64,000 nucleotides of DNA from Eucommia ulmoides (lineage: Eukaryota; Streptophyta; Magnoliopsida; Garryales; Eucommiaceae). This document shows positions 1 through 13,500 of the stretch, piece after piece. The position numbers and the translations under genes are program-made. Numbering within the stretch: the stretch's first letter is position 1; each line of letters starts with the position of its first letter. The notes under the pieces were generated by a model. That model saw only the letters and a program-made list of their open reading frames with translations. It had not been told where the DNA came from and searched no databases. The DNA lies in contig CM028336.1 in the NCBI GenBank assembly GCA_016647705.1, positions 16,504,880 to 16,568,879 of the forward strand, in the 5' to 3' direction.

Positions 1-490
1 GCACAAAGAACATGATAGTTCGTGCAAAATTGAGTAATAGAGAGTAAGTTTTAACGCATAAAAGGAACAACATAGACATTATTAAGAAGCAAGGAAGATG
101 AGCCGAGCGGTAGTGTCATATTACCCCTATAGGTGGTTGCGAGTTGATCACCATTACCAAGTTGAACAGAATCACGGCCACTGCAGGGTGTGGGCTACTT
201 GAGAAGAGTCAGTTGCCCATCATGTAGGTAGAAGCACCGATATCAGGATACCAACTAGGCTCGAAGAAGGTCCCCTGAGGTTTCTGAACGATTGGGGTAG
301 AGAGGAGTTCAACGAAGGAGGAACAAAAGATTTGGCAAATGAAGAGAGTCAAGAGCACATTTGAGCAAAGTGGCCAATCCAAAACATAATTGGCACACAA
401 ACACAGATGAGGGTGCAGAAGCAGGGCCAACAACACCAGAAGAATAGGAGCATTTTTTAGGAGAGGTGGTACTGCACACAATATATCCAC
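1..490 (-). pseudogene. Ty1-copia gag zinc knuckle and protease fragment
   Basis: Retrotransposon polyprotein remnant read right to left. A CCHC-like stretch (CQLCFGLATLLKCALD) is followed after a frame change by the copia protease signature WYPDIGAS (near 236-262), which corresponds to the family's WYPDSGA. A second frame change leads to DSVQLGNGDQ, then NNVYVVP and a remnant of the 'NLLS' segment (NLLSITQF) close to base 1. The order zinc knuckle, protease, pre-integrase region is that of Ty1-copia. Stops and frameshifts make it non-functional. The element continues left of the window. Its 5' LTR and primer site lie at 1211-1398, so it sits in intron 5 of the DPH6 gene in the same orientation as the gene. 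Confidence 0.75.
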
Positions 491-599
491 TAGTGAAATC
501 TATAGTCATGATAAAGAAGGAGCAATGGAAATAGAGAAAGAGATTGTGACAATTTTGGGTTTCAAATATCAATTGGCAAAGGATGTCGGGTTGTTCTAC

Positions 600-972
600 A
601 AATTCCAAAAAGTTTGGGACTATTCTGAAATTGGGGCTGTTGTTGTAACTACTTGAAAGGTTTGGTGCTATTTCTGTAAATTTTGGAAAGGTTTGGGGAT
701 GATTCTATAAGATTAAAAAAGATTTGGGGTTGTTTCTGCAGATTCCAAGAAGTAATGGGGCTGATTATGCAAGTTCCAGAAAGTTGTGGGGCAGTTTCTG
801 CAGGTTCCAGAAAATTGTGGGGCTGTTTCTACATGTTCCAAAAAGCTATGGGACAGTTTCTGCAGGTTCCAGAATACTATGGGTTGTTTCAGCTGGTTCC
901 AGAAAGTTGTAGGACCGTTTCTACATGTTCTAGAAAGCTGTGGGACAGTTCCTACTGGTGTTAGAATGGATT
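600..972. repeat. 31-bp minisatellite inside the copia gag region
   Basis: About twelve tandem copies of a 31-bp unit, with a consensus like GTTCCAGAAAGTTGTGGGGC followed by AGTTTCTGCAG. Unit starts at 773, 804, 835, 866, 896, 927 and 958 give spacings of 31 with a single 30. Copies degrade leftward to about 600. Because 31 is not a multiple of 3, the array produces open frames in all three phases, which I regard as artefacts. It lies between the primer site and the zinc-knuckle region of the minus-strand copia element. Confidence 0.9.
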
Positions 973-1210
973 CAGGATGCTTTTGAAATTTTTAGAAAAA
1001 TTTGGAACTAATAGTAATAAGTAGAAATCGAACAGAAAAAGAAGAGAAAGGATCTCGACTCCAACTATCTAGAGAAAAATGATTGGTTTGTGAAAGAGAA
1101 CAGTTCCGAAAGTACCGCGAAAAATGTCGTGGAGAAGAAGAGAGGGTTGTCAGTGCAGTAGTGGCAGCAAAAAAGGGAAAAAAAAAAAAAAACAAGGAAA
1201 TGATCATTTT

Positions 1211-1398
1211 AGCTGATGCCATGTTAGAAGGAGAATTCCTTGTCTATTTTTCTCTCAAGTAGGCATCTACTTATAGTACACAAGTATAAAAGTAAATCAA
1301 GGAATTTAAATCTATAGCCTACAATTACTACTGATTGATTGCATATTTATTTTCATTATTTGAAATTAAGGAGGGGCTGAAATCATGGTGGTTTAACA
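1211..1398 (-). mobile_element. Copia 5' LTR (1222-1398) and primer binding site (1211-1221)
   Basis: On the minus strand a 177-bp segment begins TGTTAAACC and ends CTTCTAACA, giving TGTTA/TAACA inverted ends. It is followed at once by TGGCATCAGCT, close to the initiator-Met tRNA primer site TGGTATCAGAGC of copia elements. The gag-protease fragment lies downstream in the right order. The 3' LTR and target duplication are outside the window, so the LTR start at 1398 is inferred only from the terminal motif. Confidence 0.55.
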
Positions 1399-1524
1399 AA
1401 AGGAAAGCACTTTGACAAAACTGTGAACTCAACAAATAAATGTCAATCCCCAGAACCGATGTTTAGAAACTAGCCAGCTTCCGTAGTACATATGATGATC
1501 AAGAAAGGGAAAAATATCTTATAC
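1399..1524. other. DPH6 intron 5, part adjoining exon 5
   Basis: Intron sequence left of exon 5, beginning with a GTATAAG donor on the minus strand. The next exon, expected to begin VAAxGL, is not found between base 1 and 1524, so it must lie left of the window beyond the copia insertion. Confidence 0.5.
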
Positions 1525-1557
1525 CTTTACTGTGATAGCAAGAATCCCACTTTTTAT
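1525..1557 (-). CDS. DPH6: DPH6 exon 5, 33-nt mini-exon
   Basis: Eleven codons, [11 protein letters not shown], between a CAG acceptor (1560-1558) and a GTATAAG donor (1524 down). It sits 85 bp after exon 4, phase 0 at both ends, and matches the plant DPH6 segment that follows LLLQEM. Short but well placed. Confidence 0.82.
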
Positions 1558-4500
1558 CTGGTCAGAAAAGAAAAGAAGGATTTTAAGCACCAGTAAATTA
1601 ATTGTGGAGATGTATAATACATACTGCTACAGCAGAAATTACCATTTCGTCAAGGAGCAACGACTGATCTTCCCTCCATAAATATGCAAGTGAAACGAGC
1701 CTTAACCTTGAACATACACTTTCCACCCGAAGTCTTTGATAGTCGGAAGCAATTGCTCCACTAGATACTGCAGAGACAGAAGGTATCTGCCGCTTTACTT
1801 CATTTAACAGTAAGAACATATCTTCAACTTCATCACCAGGGGTCATACTGTAAGTAAGGTCATGACGCCTACAAAAATCCACATAAACATTGAAAATGAG
1901 CCATGAGCATGCTCAATGCTTGGCTATAAATGAAATACGATTCAAACATCAATCTCTTTGATAAAATTTACGGCAACATAATTTGAACCCTTATCTTTGA
2001 ACCTCGAAAATTTAATTTTTTTTATTACCATTTACCATATTGCCCTTAGCCAAAACTACCAGTAAGGCCAACACTCCATCACCATCACCACCACCACCAC
2101 CGAGCCACTATCTTTGATCACCTTTGGCAAATCAGGTCGGAAGTTTGCGGGAAGGTCCACCAAACAACTCTCTCTCATAGCCTACTACAGCCAAGGTTGG
2201 CAGGGAGTTCAGGGGGGCGAACACCCGAATCCCCCTCCTCCAAGTGTTTCTTCTTCTTCCTCTCCTTTCTTCATTTTCTGAAACCCCCAACCCAAGGTAG
2301 CCGTTAATCGCCGTTAATCTTCAGCCTCCCCAAAACCCAATGCCACCCCCACGACCAAATCCACCCTTGCCCTACCCCCAAAGTTGGGGGGCCCAACTCC
2401 TACCCCAAGCCTTCTGCAATTCACTCTCTATATATATAAACAATTGAGTTCATTTGGTCATCCATAACTGAAAATACAGTGTTTTTGTAGGTATCCATGT
2501 TGAACATTCGCTAATAACATAGAAAGCACTGCAACTACGTCAGATTCTTACACAAAAAATAAAGAGAAGAGAGTAAGAGAGATATATTGCTTAGGTGAGT
2601 TTTGCAGGGTGGCTAGGGGGATCTGGGTATGGGTTCGATTCGCGTTTAAAGGGGCTGGGGTAGGGAATTAAGTCACTAGGTGGGTGGCGGTGAAGTTTCA
2701 CTGGTGGTTGGGGAGTGCAGGTTGGTTAGTCAAAAGGAGCAAGGAAGAAGACAAGGAGAAAAAGGTAGAAGAGAAAATTGGAGGTGTTACAGGCAGCAAC
2801 GGTGGTCGGAGGTAGACCTACAAACGGATGGTATTCAGACCGGATCAAGGGTCATCTAAATCATATTCATCTACTAATCGAACTCAAATCATAAATGGAT
2901 ATTGGATCATACAATCCAAAATAAAAATATTTTAAAAATAATTCAGATTGGGTTTCAATTATAAACTTTGTTGGGTATTTGCCACTCATCTCCCTTGTCA
3001 TTTGGCATATAAGCACAAACGTCCCCTATCATTCGCAAAATACCAATCAACCCCATGGAGTGAATATATCGTGGTTAAAGACACAAATAGCTGGATCTGT
3101 TCAGTCGCACACAAATCCGACAACAGATTTATGCGTCGTACACAAATCCAACGTCATGTAGGTCTTCATTCAGAGAATGAGAGAGAAGCGTTGTGCTGTG
3201 GCCAGAGCCTACTGTGGCACTTGCCGGAGGAGGAGGGTGTGAGGAAAAAGGTAGAGGGAAGAAAGTGTAAAAAGAAAAAAGTTAGTGAGATATTGTATAT
3301 TTAAGTTTTTAGTTATTTAATTATTGTTAAATTGTTAAAGGTAAAATTGTCATTACAATTTTAATCTCATTAATTTTTTACCTAGAGGAGAACTAAATGG
3401 TAGTTGCCAAAATAATAAGGGGTTGGCTGGTATTTTGCAAATGACAGGGGAAGTTTGTGATTATCTACCAAATGACAAGGGAGGTAAGTGGTAAAAACCG
3501 AAACTTTGATATATTTTTTCAGTGAAGTTTATGAACTTCAATCACATAATATAACGATTTGGATAGGATTATTATCAAATCAAATTGATCTAAATCCATA
3601 TTTGATAGATCCATTAGTTGCCTCCTCGGATTTGGGTCACAAATAGATTAGTGACAATACACCTTTATCCTTCTCGTAAACACATCGAATTCGGATTAAA
3701 ATCTGATCCACTGGCAATCCCAGTAAGCGAGAGGAATTGGTGGCGCTTTGATAGCAGGATATGAAGTTTTGGGGCTTTATAGGGTGCATAAAGATCGAAA
3801 TTGAAAAAACAATTAATAAATAAGAATTTTTTGGGGGGAACAAATAGTAGGGAGTATCAAGTATGAAGCCCAAAAACACGGGGCACATACCGGTACCCTT
3901 TAATTTAACAACCTTTGAATCTTAATTAAAGACTTATTACTTGGAAAAACAGTGAGTTTTTAAATGTTAATACTAGCAGACAAAACATCTCCAAAAGACA
4001 GATAAATGCAGTTATATATATCATAAACTAGTCAGGAGTGCTACTCCTAAATTTAACCACATAGTGCTTGAACTTAAGGCAATAATACTACATAAATTCA
4101 GCATGAAGTAGAAACCAGTGCACTTCACGCCCAGCAGGTGAAGGGTGCCCGGGGTTTCTCTGCCAAAATCAGCTGATACAATTGCTACAAAAAGTTACTG
4201 ACAAACTTCCAGAAAAGTAGCTGAAAATAGTAGGTGCAGAGCAGATTCTTTTCTCTATGGAAATCAAAGAACGGTACTATGGCTGAAAATGGCGGGTGCA
4301 GAGCAGAAATCTCTAAATTAGATTTATACCGTGATTCCACTTTCCATATATCGATCAACCCATGAAACAAAACTGAGCGATCCTGTTTCTTATTTTTCTT
4401 TCTTTTTTTTATTCAACTTTCAATGTTTAATTATTTGACGTCTTCCACAAAAGTTCAACATTTTAGTTTATTTCTTCTTTTATTAATTCTTTCCCATGCT

Positions 4501-7500
4501 TATATCGTAGGACTCCTTTCTATTATAAAATTATATTACTGATCATAATCAGTGTGCTAAAATTAATTAAATTATCTAATGGAAGTACCTTTTTGCCATC
4601 TTATAATTTCTTTACATATTTGTTTTGTATATTATTCCTTGTTACAATTTTTTGGGTATTTTAATTATATTTAATATTTTAAAATAGTAAAAATTCATAT
4701 TTCGAGGGGCTTATGCCCCATGCCTAGGGCCTAACACTTCGCCACAGACAAGTCAAAACACCACACCTTGAACTCTCCTGCCTTTTACAGCACTGGGCCA
4801 AGGTAAAGATCCCTGCTAAGGATAGTGAGCCCCTACCAACCTTGAGGAGAGGGTGAAGCTAACGTTATGCTAGAAGAAGAGAAAAATCCTTCCTCCAATG
4901 ATAAGGGCATTGATGAATGGATCCAAAAGAACATAATACAAACTGCTCCTACGAAAGGGTCCGTGTTTACGGGAAGAAATCTGCAGTGAAAAAGGGGATG
5001 ATAGGGCAATGCCCCCTTGGTGATGTGTTATTTTCCTGGTTGATCTTTCCTTCTATTTTGCATTAGTTTGGTTTAGGTTCAGCTTGTTTAATTGTTTTCA
5101 TCTTTCCACGACTTTTGTGCGAATCGTCTTATACATATCGGATTTTGGTTTACTACGAAAAAATAATACTGCACAACCATAACGTATTTTCTTTAATATT
5201 TTGCCCAACGTACAAGCACTCTCCATATAGTTAAAAAAATGTATTCTCTTATTTTCTATTTTCCCATTTACAAGGAAAGAAAAAGAAAAATCCACTTTCG
5301 CTCATTATTAATTTAAAATAAAGTCCCAGCATAAGCTCTACCATTGTCTAATCTTTTACGCGGCATACAGTACGAAAGAATGGAATAATTATGGGACTGG
5401 AATGGATATGTGAATAGAATAGAATGCTTATTATTGTTCTAATATGCTTGGTGACAAATGGGATTTAATGGGGAATAGGATGATCATTACCATTGCCATG
5501 TTTGATTACTACTCTGATTAAATATAAGACTGTATTGTCAAAAAATATATCAAATATGATAATAAAATTTAAAAATATATATATAAGTGAAAAAAAAATC
5601 TCAATTAAAAAATAAGTGGAAAAAAATCCGACGACTTCGCCCGAAAAGATGACAGAAATTTTGCAAGAAGAGATCATCAAACAATGGAAATGGAAATGCC
5701 AATGAAATTTTAAAAATATAAATGAAAAAAGTCTCAAATAAAAAATAAGTGGAAAGCGAAAATCTGGTGAAGTTGAGGAGCTATGGAAAATTTGTAGGAA
5801 AAAAAAAAAAATCAATTAAAATGTGGAAAGAGAATCTTGCAAAGTCTTGGAACTCCAAAAACTTCACAGCAAAAATATCTCAATTAAAAAGAATTGGAAA
5901 CTTGGTAACTTTGCCGGCAAAAAATCTCAATTGAAAAATAAGTGGAAGGCGAGGTAGTTGCAAAAAAAAAATGTGTCAAATCAAAAAAAAAAAAAAAAAA
6001 AAAAGTGGGACACAATCGGCAAAGTCAACGTAACTGGAAACTTCAACAGGGAAAAAAGTGGGAAAAAACAAAAAGAAGAAGTTTGATGGAGCTCCAACAA
6101 TTTCACCAAAGAAGGATGTCTCAATTCCAAAATTTCAATGAGAAAAAAGTCTCAATAAAATATACAAAAAAGTCGTCAAAGAAAGATGACCGGATAATGA
6201 AAATACGCAGTTCGCCAACCCCAAACCCTTTTTTAATAACATCCTATTTAATACCTTGTTCAATTTAGGTTTGACTAAACCCATAATTTTTTGGATTGGT
6301 GAATACTTAGGAATAAGAATAAAAAACTAATCATGTGTACCAAACATAGGAATGCAATGATAATAGTAATGACCATTATATTCCTTGGTTCAATCCCATG
6401 AATCAAACATGGTATCAGTCTTTCTCTTCCCCTTGAATTTCAATTTTCAAAATTGCAACTCTCTGACTCAAACTGTCACCTTACTCTCTCTCCATTAAAT
6501 TTAAAATATAAAACTTCCCAAGCTCTAGCACAAACTCTACCATTGTCCAATCTCTTAGGTGGCGAGTGTTTCGTGTTTTTATTTTAGTTCGATTGTTTTC
6601 CTTCCCTATAAAATTGGAACAGAAACAGAAAACAAAGAAAATGTGTTTCTCTTCCATTCCCAGATTTTTAAGGCAAATTTCTGGGGATAGAACAGAAATA
6701 TATTTTTTGTTCCTGGATTTCTGTTCCCATTCCTAATTTTCAGGGAACAGAGAAAAAGCAGAAACAAAAATACTGAACAAATGCTACATTTTTTACCTTT
6801 TCAAATATATAAAAATCTGATCCTAGCGAACCCTGAACACTAAGCACCATCTACGGCGTCATACTCAATTATGAACTACTGGCCTTTTTAGCAGAAGCCA
6901 TGAAATTTAGCACAATTAAATATAAGGTAAACAACTAGCAACGGCTCTCACCCAAAAAATCTACAAAGTTTAGCCTCAAGAAATTGATTAAGGCATACAC
7001 ACAATCATCAAGAATATGAAAAAAGGGCTTGCCTTGTGGATCCTTGTATTCGCCTCCGGAATAATGGAACTCCCATGCACGTAGCATAGCTAACAACTAT
7101 CTGGTGCCCGACCTAAGGAAATGTGGAAATCTGATTATTAATTATGTAATTAATCTGAAACCTTTTGCACAATGGTGTTCTACAAATATATAAAAATTAG
7201 AAGAGGAAGAAGCCTGCATCATTCACATAATAGATAGATAGATAGATTGAAATATTGGCTAAATAGTACCACGATTAAATCCAAGATGCCTGGAACCCAC
7301 CACCACCACCCACCAGTTTTACAATATGAAAAATTCCATCTTCCTATGAGGACCAATACAAATGATTTCAACTATCTTCACTTTACAAATTAAGGATCAT
7401 TGGCCCCTTGGTGCCAAAATGCATGCATAAGTAACACGAGGTTTCATGTCTAAGCTTGAGGAAAACCATATGGAACAAATAATATCAATCTTAAAATGAG

Positions 7501-10500
7501 ATATTGAGTTGAACATGAGAGAGGAGAAGAGAGGGAGACTCTGGGCATCTCCATGCCCAGGTTGCTTGCACCTCTCTCGAGCTTAAGGTGGCTGAACCAA
7601 GTCACTTCAGGCTCATTCCACAATGGTGCAATGGTGCAAATGGAGAAATTTGGATGGAGAGGGAGGCTCTGTTCTGAGTTTGCACAAAAAATAGAGTCTG
7701 GGTTCAAAGGCAAGAGAAGTCGGTGAAGATCTTCGTCTAAGTGGGCTGGCTCCAGAGCATCGTTCAAAGCTTCCATTCGAGTTCATGATAATTCATTTCA
7801 TGGTCATTGAAGAGTCCTCCAATAGGCGTATCTCTTTCTTCGTTCTTCCTTCCATTGACGTTGATAATTGCGGGCTGCAAGTTGCAGTTGCTTTCCCAAT
7901 ATTTGTGACGGTTCATGAAACAACACTGTCTGCTTCCCTCACTGCAACTCATTTTCCCGCAGCCAAGCCTCTTTCCCTGCCATTCCTTCCTTAGCCGATG
8001 CAGCTAGTATGGACCTTTGGCGCTCGGAACCTGCAAAGGTTGAGTGGGATATAGATGCACTGCTTGTTGACAAATAACTCTGCTGGAAGCAGGCCCGTTT
8101 TCATTGTCAAGCACTTGTAGGAAGAGCTGGAAATCAAGTTGATGAGCCTCCGTCGGTAAGTGACAATCTCCCAGTGGGTTAATCAACAGGGGACACACTT
8201 AACAACCTTCCAACCTATCTTTTGAAGTGGAACAGTGCTATAGGCATTCAAAGGAAAGATAATTTAGAGAACAACCTCTGGATCAAGGTTTTTGGCCTCC
8301 CTATTAATATCCAGGATGACACTGTGTTTTGGGCTATCAGCGGTCGCCTAGGTGAATTTGTTGATTTGGACATTGATACGAAACTCCGGGCTCACCAATT
8401 AAAGTCATGACCTCTAATTGCAACATCTCTATCTATAATCGTCCGCATCGGTTCCTAGTGAGTTTGGGTTACGATCTGGTAACAATTGCCAGCCTCTTTG
8501 CTTGAGAGCGATGACTGTATTGTGCCCTCTGTTTCTATCTTGTCAGAGTTGACGGCTAACGACAAAAACGTGCCACAAACGCGTCGCAGGCATTCTCCTT
8601 GTAAAGGCAACCACCTAGGTCAGCGGAATTACTGTAGTTGCAATCATGATAGCTGTCAGATTATAGATCAGACACGGAATTACCATAATAGCAATGATGA
8701 GGGATATTTTCGAGAAGTTCCAAAATAAGGACACATGTAAGAAGAAATTCATGTGCATGGAACGTGAACCCTAGCACACCATGGTGCCCAAGGATTCTAC
8801 CAGACACCCTAAACCGAATACCGATATCAACAATATTATCACACATAACCTCGAAGCACCCGAACCGTGGACTCGGAGCTACTGAAGATGGTTCACTCTC
8901 AGGATAAGCGAGGATGTATCTATTAAAACTCTATTCATTTTCATGTCTGTTCCAAATCAATATTCATTTCATATCAGTTACAAATTTGTATTTTAGGTAT
9001 TTGGGATTCATTTCGTATCAGTTACAAATCTGTAATTTAGGAACAGTTACAAAATAACTCTTGTATAAATAGGATCATTACCTCGAAGCACCCAAACCGT
9101 GAACTTGAACCTATTGGAGATGGTTCACTCTTGGGATAAGCGAGGATGTATCTATTAAATCTCTATTCATTTTCATGTCAGTTACAAATCAATATTCATT
9201 TCATATCAGTTACAAATTTGTATTTTAGGTATTTAGAATTCATTTTGTATCAGTTACAAATCTGTAATTTAGGAACAGTTACAAAATAACTCTTGTATAA
9301 ATAAGATTATTGACGATAATGAAAAATATGTAGAATTTGGATTACTCACGTCCCAAGCTCGAGCTATGATCTCTGCTCAGGAACAATTATCGAATCCAAC
9401 TAAATAAAGAAGGGGAATCGTGCACCTGATTTAATGGGCATCACTCCCTCAATCCCACGAATCTCGCAGGCATTAACAAAGATTGACCGAGATCCAAAGG
9501 TTCCCATGCCTATACATACTAAGAGGTTACTAAAATAGGCAAACATTTACTAAGCTGATACTCTGTCAAAATTCTACAAGATTTCTACTTATTCTTACAC
9601 CAAAGGTGCAACACCTGCGGGCCCACCCATCTGTGGGAAGGATTAATTGTTTCTCACGTTTTTTAGAAAATTAATGGTTACCTTTTGACCCAAAATTATG
9701 ACCAACAATTAAGAAATCAAAAGGCAACCTATTCACACAGCCTATTCGGGCACTAGTCCATCAAGTGAATCCCCTTCATTGCTCATGGATCAGATGAGGG
9801 ACATGCAAGACATCTCTCAGAATATTCAATGCCTAACAAGGCAAAATCAACTAGCACCACCACCATACTTACCGCAAGGCTATGTGACCCTTCCAGTGAG
9901 GCACAAACCATTGCGGATAAAGGCCGAAGAGCCGGACGAGAGCTTCATAGGAAAGAAGAGCTAAGAAGCACATGACAGATACTGACTACTGAGGCACGAG
10001 TTGGCACAACTTTGCAAAGAACATGCGGATCTTTGTCGAGCAAGACCTGCTCCCCGAGATGGCCAGAGGGTTCTACTTCTTGAGTGAACAACCAGTGTTA
10101 ACTCCTAACTCAGCTCGTGGGTGCAACCTGCTCGATCCCCAAGACGAAGAAATCCAACACCAAACTTTGTGGTGACCCCCGTGAATGCCCCGAGCAAACA
10201 CTCGAGCGATGGACCTGTCCCCCAAAGATCTACCCTATTCAATGAAGGCATCCTCAGGGTCCTAATCCAAGACATGCAGGTCAAATCGGGACTGACAAGG
10301 AAATAGTGACCTCCAAGACCAAGTCAACGCAATAAACGAGAAGCTAGGGCAGATCAAGAAGCGCAAGTCCAACGTTCAGTACGTTGTGAAAAGGAGTGCA
10401 TTGTATTTTACCGCTCGGCGCTCGTGTACTTAAGGAAAAAGTTCCGACCAATTTCAAGTTTCCATCTCAGATTGAGACATATCAAGAGAATACTGACCCC

Positions 10501-13500
10501 ATTGCGCATCTTGACTCTTACCACATTCACATGGATCTGCATGGAGCATCAGATTCAGTCGAATGCCAAGTATTACAGCCCCAGGTGACCCTAGGGAGGC
10601 TATAAAGAAATGGTACAAGATAGTGAAACTAGGGGGCCTTTGACTCTTTTGGGTCACTAAGCATAACTTTTGTCCACCGATTTGTCAATAAGAAAAGACG
10701 TGCAAAGAATTCTTCCCATTTGTTCTCTATTCAATAGGGGAAGGATAAGGCTCTTGACGCTTACCTGGAGAGGTTCCGACAAGAATTCAAATGGGTAGAG
10801 GACTCAACAACAATATGGTCGTGGTAACTGTAATGAGCAAAATCAGGAAACCGCTCAGGCCCCGCCCAAGAGCCTAGCATCAGCATTTACTTTGTCGATA
10901 GAATTTATTTCCATCGAGGACGTCTATCGTGCCCGAGCATAAGATGAAGAACTGCGGAAGGACGAGTAGAAGGTTGACGAGCAGACCTACATTCAGTCTG
11001 GTCGAGATGAATTCCAATCAAAGAAGAAGAAAAAGAATTGATATCGGAGTAGGTTTGATAAGCAGCCCGAGAGGTCGAGATCCCCTCTCTGATACTTTAA
11101 ATATACACCCCTAAACGCACCACTAGGAACAGTGTTGATGCAAATCAAGAATAAGAAGTTGGTGAGATGGCAACAACCTTTGCAAAGGCAAGGCTAGCAA
11201 CCTAGACAGGTGTGATTTCTACCGAGATCACAAGCACACCACTGATCACAGATATGGTCTGAAGAATGAGATTGAGGAATTCATTTGCAAAGGTCACTTG
11301 AAATTATTCACTACTGACCGGGAACAAGATGACCGAAGAGAGGATGGCAACGGGAGACCCGAGGTCTAGAGGAAATCAGGACCATCCATGCAGCTTCCCT
11401 TTGGGGGGACATCTCTAGCCAGCCAGAAGGCCCATGATCGGAGAGGGAAAAGTAAGGTTGAATATTACGTTTTCCAAGTGTCAAAGGGCCTTGATCGCCG
11501 AGCGTGAGACAATTACGCTCACGGAAGATATTCAGGTAGTTAATATCACAACCCTCACAACAATGCATTGGTCATAATGCTACAGACCGCCGACTACAGA
11601 ATTGGTCGTGTGCTGGTTGACAGCGGGAGCTCGATCAAGATAATCCACCTCACAACTTTCAACAAGATGGGAAACAGGCACGATAAATTGAATCCCATGA
11701 TGACACCCCTAGTCGGTTTCGGGGGAGAGACCCTTAAGCCCTTGGGCTGGATAACGTTCCAGCTCACCGCAGGGGCCGAATCGAAGTACTTTACTACGCA
11801 TGTCAAGTTATGGTGGTGTATTGTCCATCGGCCCACAGTGCTAGGGCTCGGAATTGGGCCGAGCTAGCTAGAAAACAAGAAGCTCGACTAGACCCGAGCA
11901 CGGGCCCATCAGACTTTGACTAGTCAACGGGCCGGGCCAGTCATGGATTGGGGGTGCCTAAATAGACCCGCACATCTTCGGGTACTTGGGTTTTTCCCTT
12001 CGCATGCCAAATCTGATGTTCATTCCACTTTCTGTAAATCCAAAGTTTATATTGAGAATTAATATCCACCAAAATTAAAGTACTTAGAACAAATGGTGGT
12101 GAAGAATACTTAAGCATTATTTTCCAAACTCATTTTACTTCTCATGGCATTTCACATTAAAAAAATCATGTCCTTTAACTCCCCCAGCAAAATTGTCTAG
12201 CTAAATGGTCCACCTGAAAGAAAACATAGACACAAAAATGGTCTAGATGAAAAGTAAAAACATAGACACATTGTTTAGAAAACACTTACTCTTATGTCTC
12301 TGGCTTCTATTCCCTCAAATTTGGGAGTATGATTTTGCTGCAACTGTTTTTCTCATAAACAGGCTACCTAGTAAAGTCACTCTCAATCATTCTACTTGGC
12401 ACATTCTTTTTGGGTTTGTTCCGTATTAAAATTTTTGGTCATGCTTGTTATCCATACTGGAAGCCCTACCAATCTAACAAATTGCAGTCTAAAACAACTC
12501 AGCGTGTCTTTGTTGAATATACTTTAGATTATAAAGGCTATCTTTGTCATCATCCAAGTTCTCAGAATATTTATACCAGCAGACAAGTCATATTTGATGA
12601 GTCATCTTTCCCTCTTTCCAAAGCTCTTCCCTCCATCCGTTCATCCCTCACTACTCAACCAATTTCCTCTCCGTCCATGCTTGGCTCTACTCCTTTGTTT
12701 ATTCCTGTTCAACCGATTCCTTCATCATCTCAACCTATATCTCAGCCTCCTTCCATCACTTCACTTAATAAGCCTACTTCAACTTCTGCATCTACATCTT
12801 CTGATTCTCAGAGGCCATCCTCACCCTCACTTTCATCCCCCTCCTCCCACTAATAATCATACTATGCAAACCAGACCTAGGTCAAGCATTTCCCCAAAAA
12901 AAGATGTGCTTTCTTGCTTCTCCCACTCTTACTGCTTCTAAACCTACTTGCTATAGTACTGTTGCAAAAAGTCCATAATAGAGACTTGCTATGTCAAAAT
13001 AGTTTTTTTCTCTTTCAAAATAAGGTACTTGGTCTTTCGTGACCCTCCCACCATCTATGATGGTTGTTGATTTCAAAATGGGTACAAGTTGGAGTATAAT
13101 CCAGATGGGACTGTTTCTAGACACAAACCTCGGTTGGTTGCCAAAGGTTTTCAACAGGAGGCTGGGGTTGATTTTATTGAAACCTTTAGTCCTGTTGTTA
13201 AGCATTCTACTGTCAGATCAGACTCATTCTTGCTCTTGTAGCTCAATTCAACTGGTCATTGAGACAGTTAAATGTGAAAAATGTTTTTCTCCATGGATAC
13301 TAAAAAGATGAAGTTTATACTATGCAACCACAAGGGTTGATTGATGCTACATGTCCAGATTATGTATGTAAACTTCACAAGCCCAACACGGTCTTGAGCA
13401 AGACCCAGGGACATGGTTCGAGTGGTTCACCACCCGCCTACTTTCTCTAGAATTTCACACCTCCTGTGTTGATCATTTTCTTCATTTTAAGGAAAACAAG

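Larger units (their letters stand above)
8848..11867 (+). mobile_element. Truncated Tat-like Ty3-gypsy element (LTR, gag, protease)
   Basis: Order on the plus strand: LTR-like sequence with duplicated U3, a segment near 9612-9640 ending CCATCTGTGGGAA that resembles the degenerate Tat primer site (GCCGTCTGTGGGAA), gag remnants, then the aspartic protease. Reverse transcriptase, RNase H, integrase and a 3' LTR are missing. It lies in DPH6 intron 2, antisense to the gene. Confidence 0.6.

Noticed and set aside
683..986. Three overlapping plus-strand ORFs of 62-93 residues
   Set aside because: They are the same 31-bp tandem repeat read in three phases; no independent coding evidence.
2600..2660. 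tRNA-like B-box (GGTTCGATTCG)
   Set aside because: No A-box, no acceptor stem and no cloverleaf can be formed around it.
2948..3304. 118-residue plus-strand ORF
   Set aside because: Lies almost wholly in the 530-bp MITE, begins in its flank and crosses its left terminal repeat; composition is not protein-like.
5440..6420. Intact hAT or Harbinger MITE
   Set aside because: Only a 12-bp inverted match (CCATGTTTGATT) at its ends and no matching target duplication; left as an undefined repeat.
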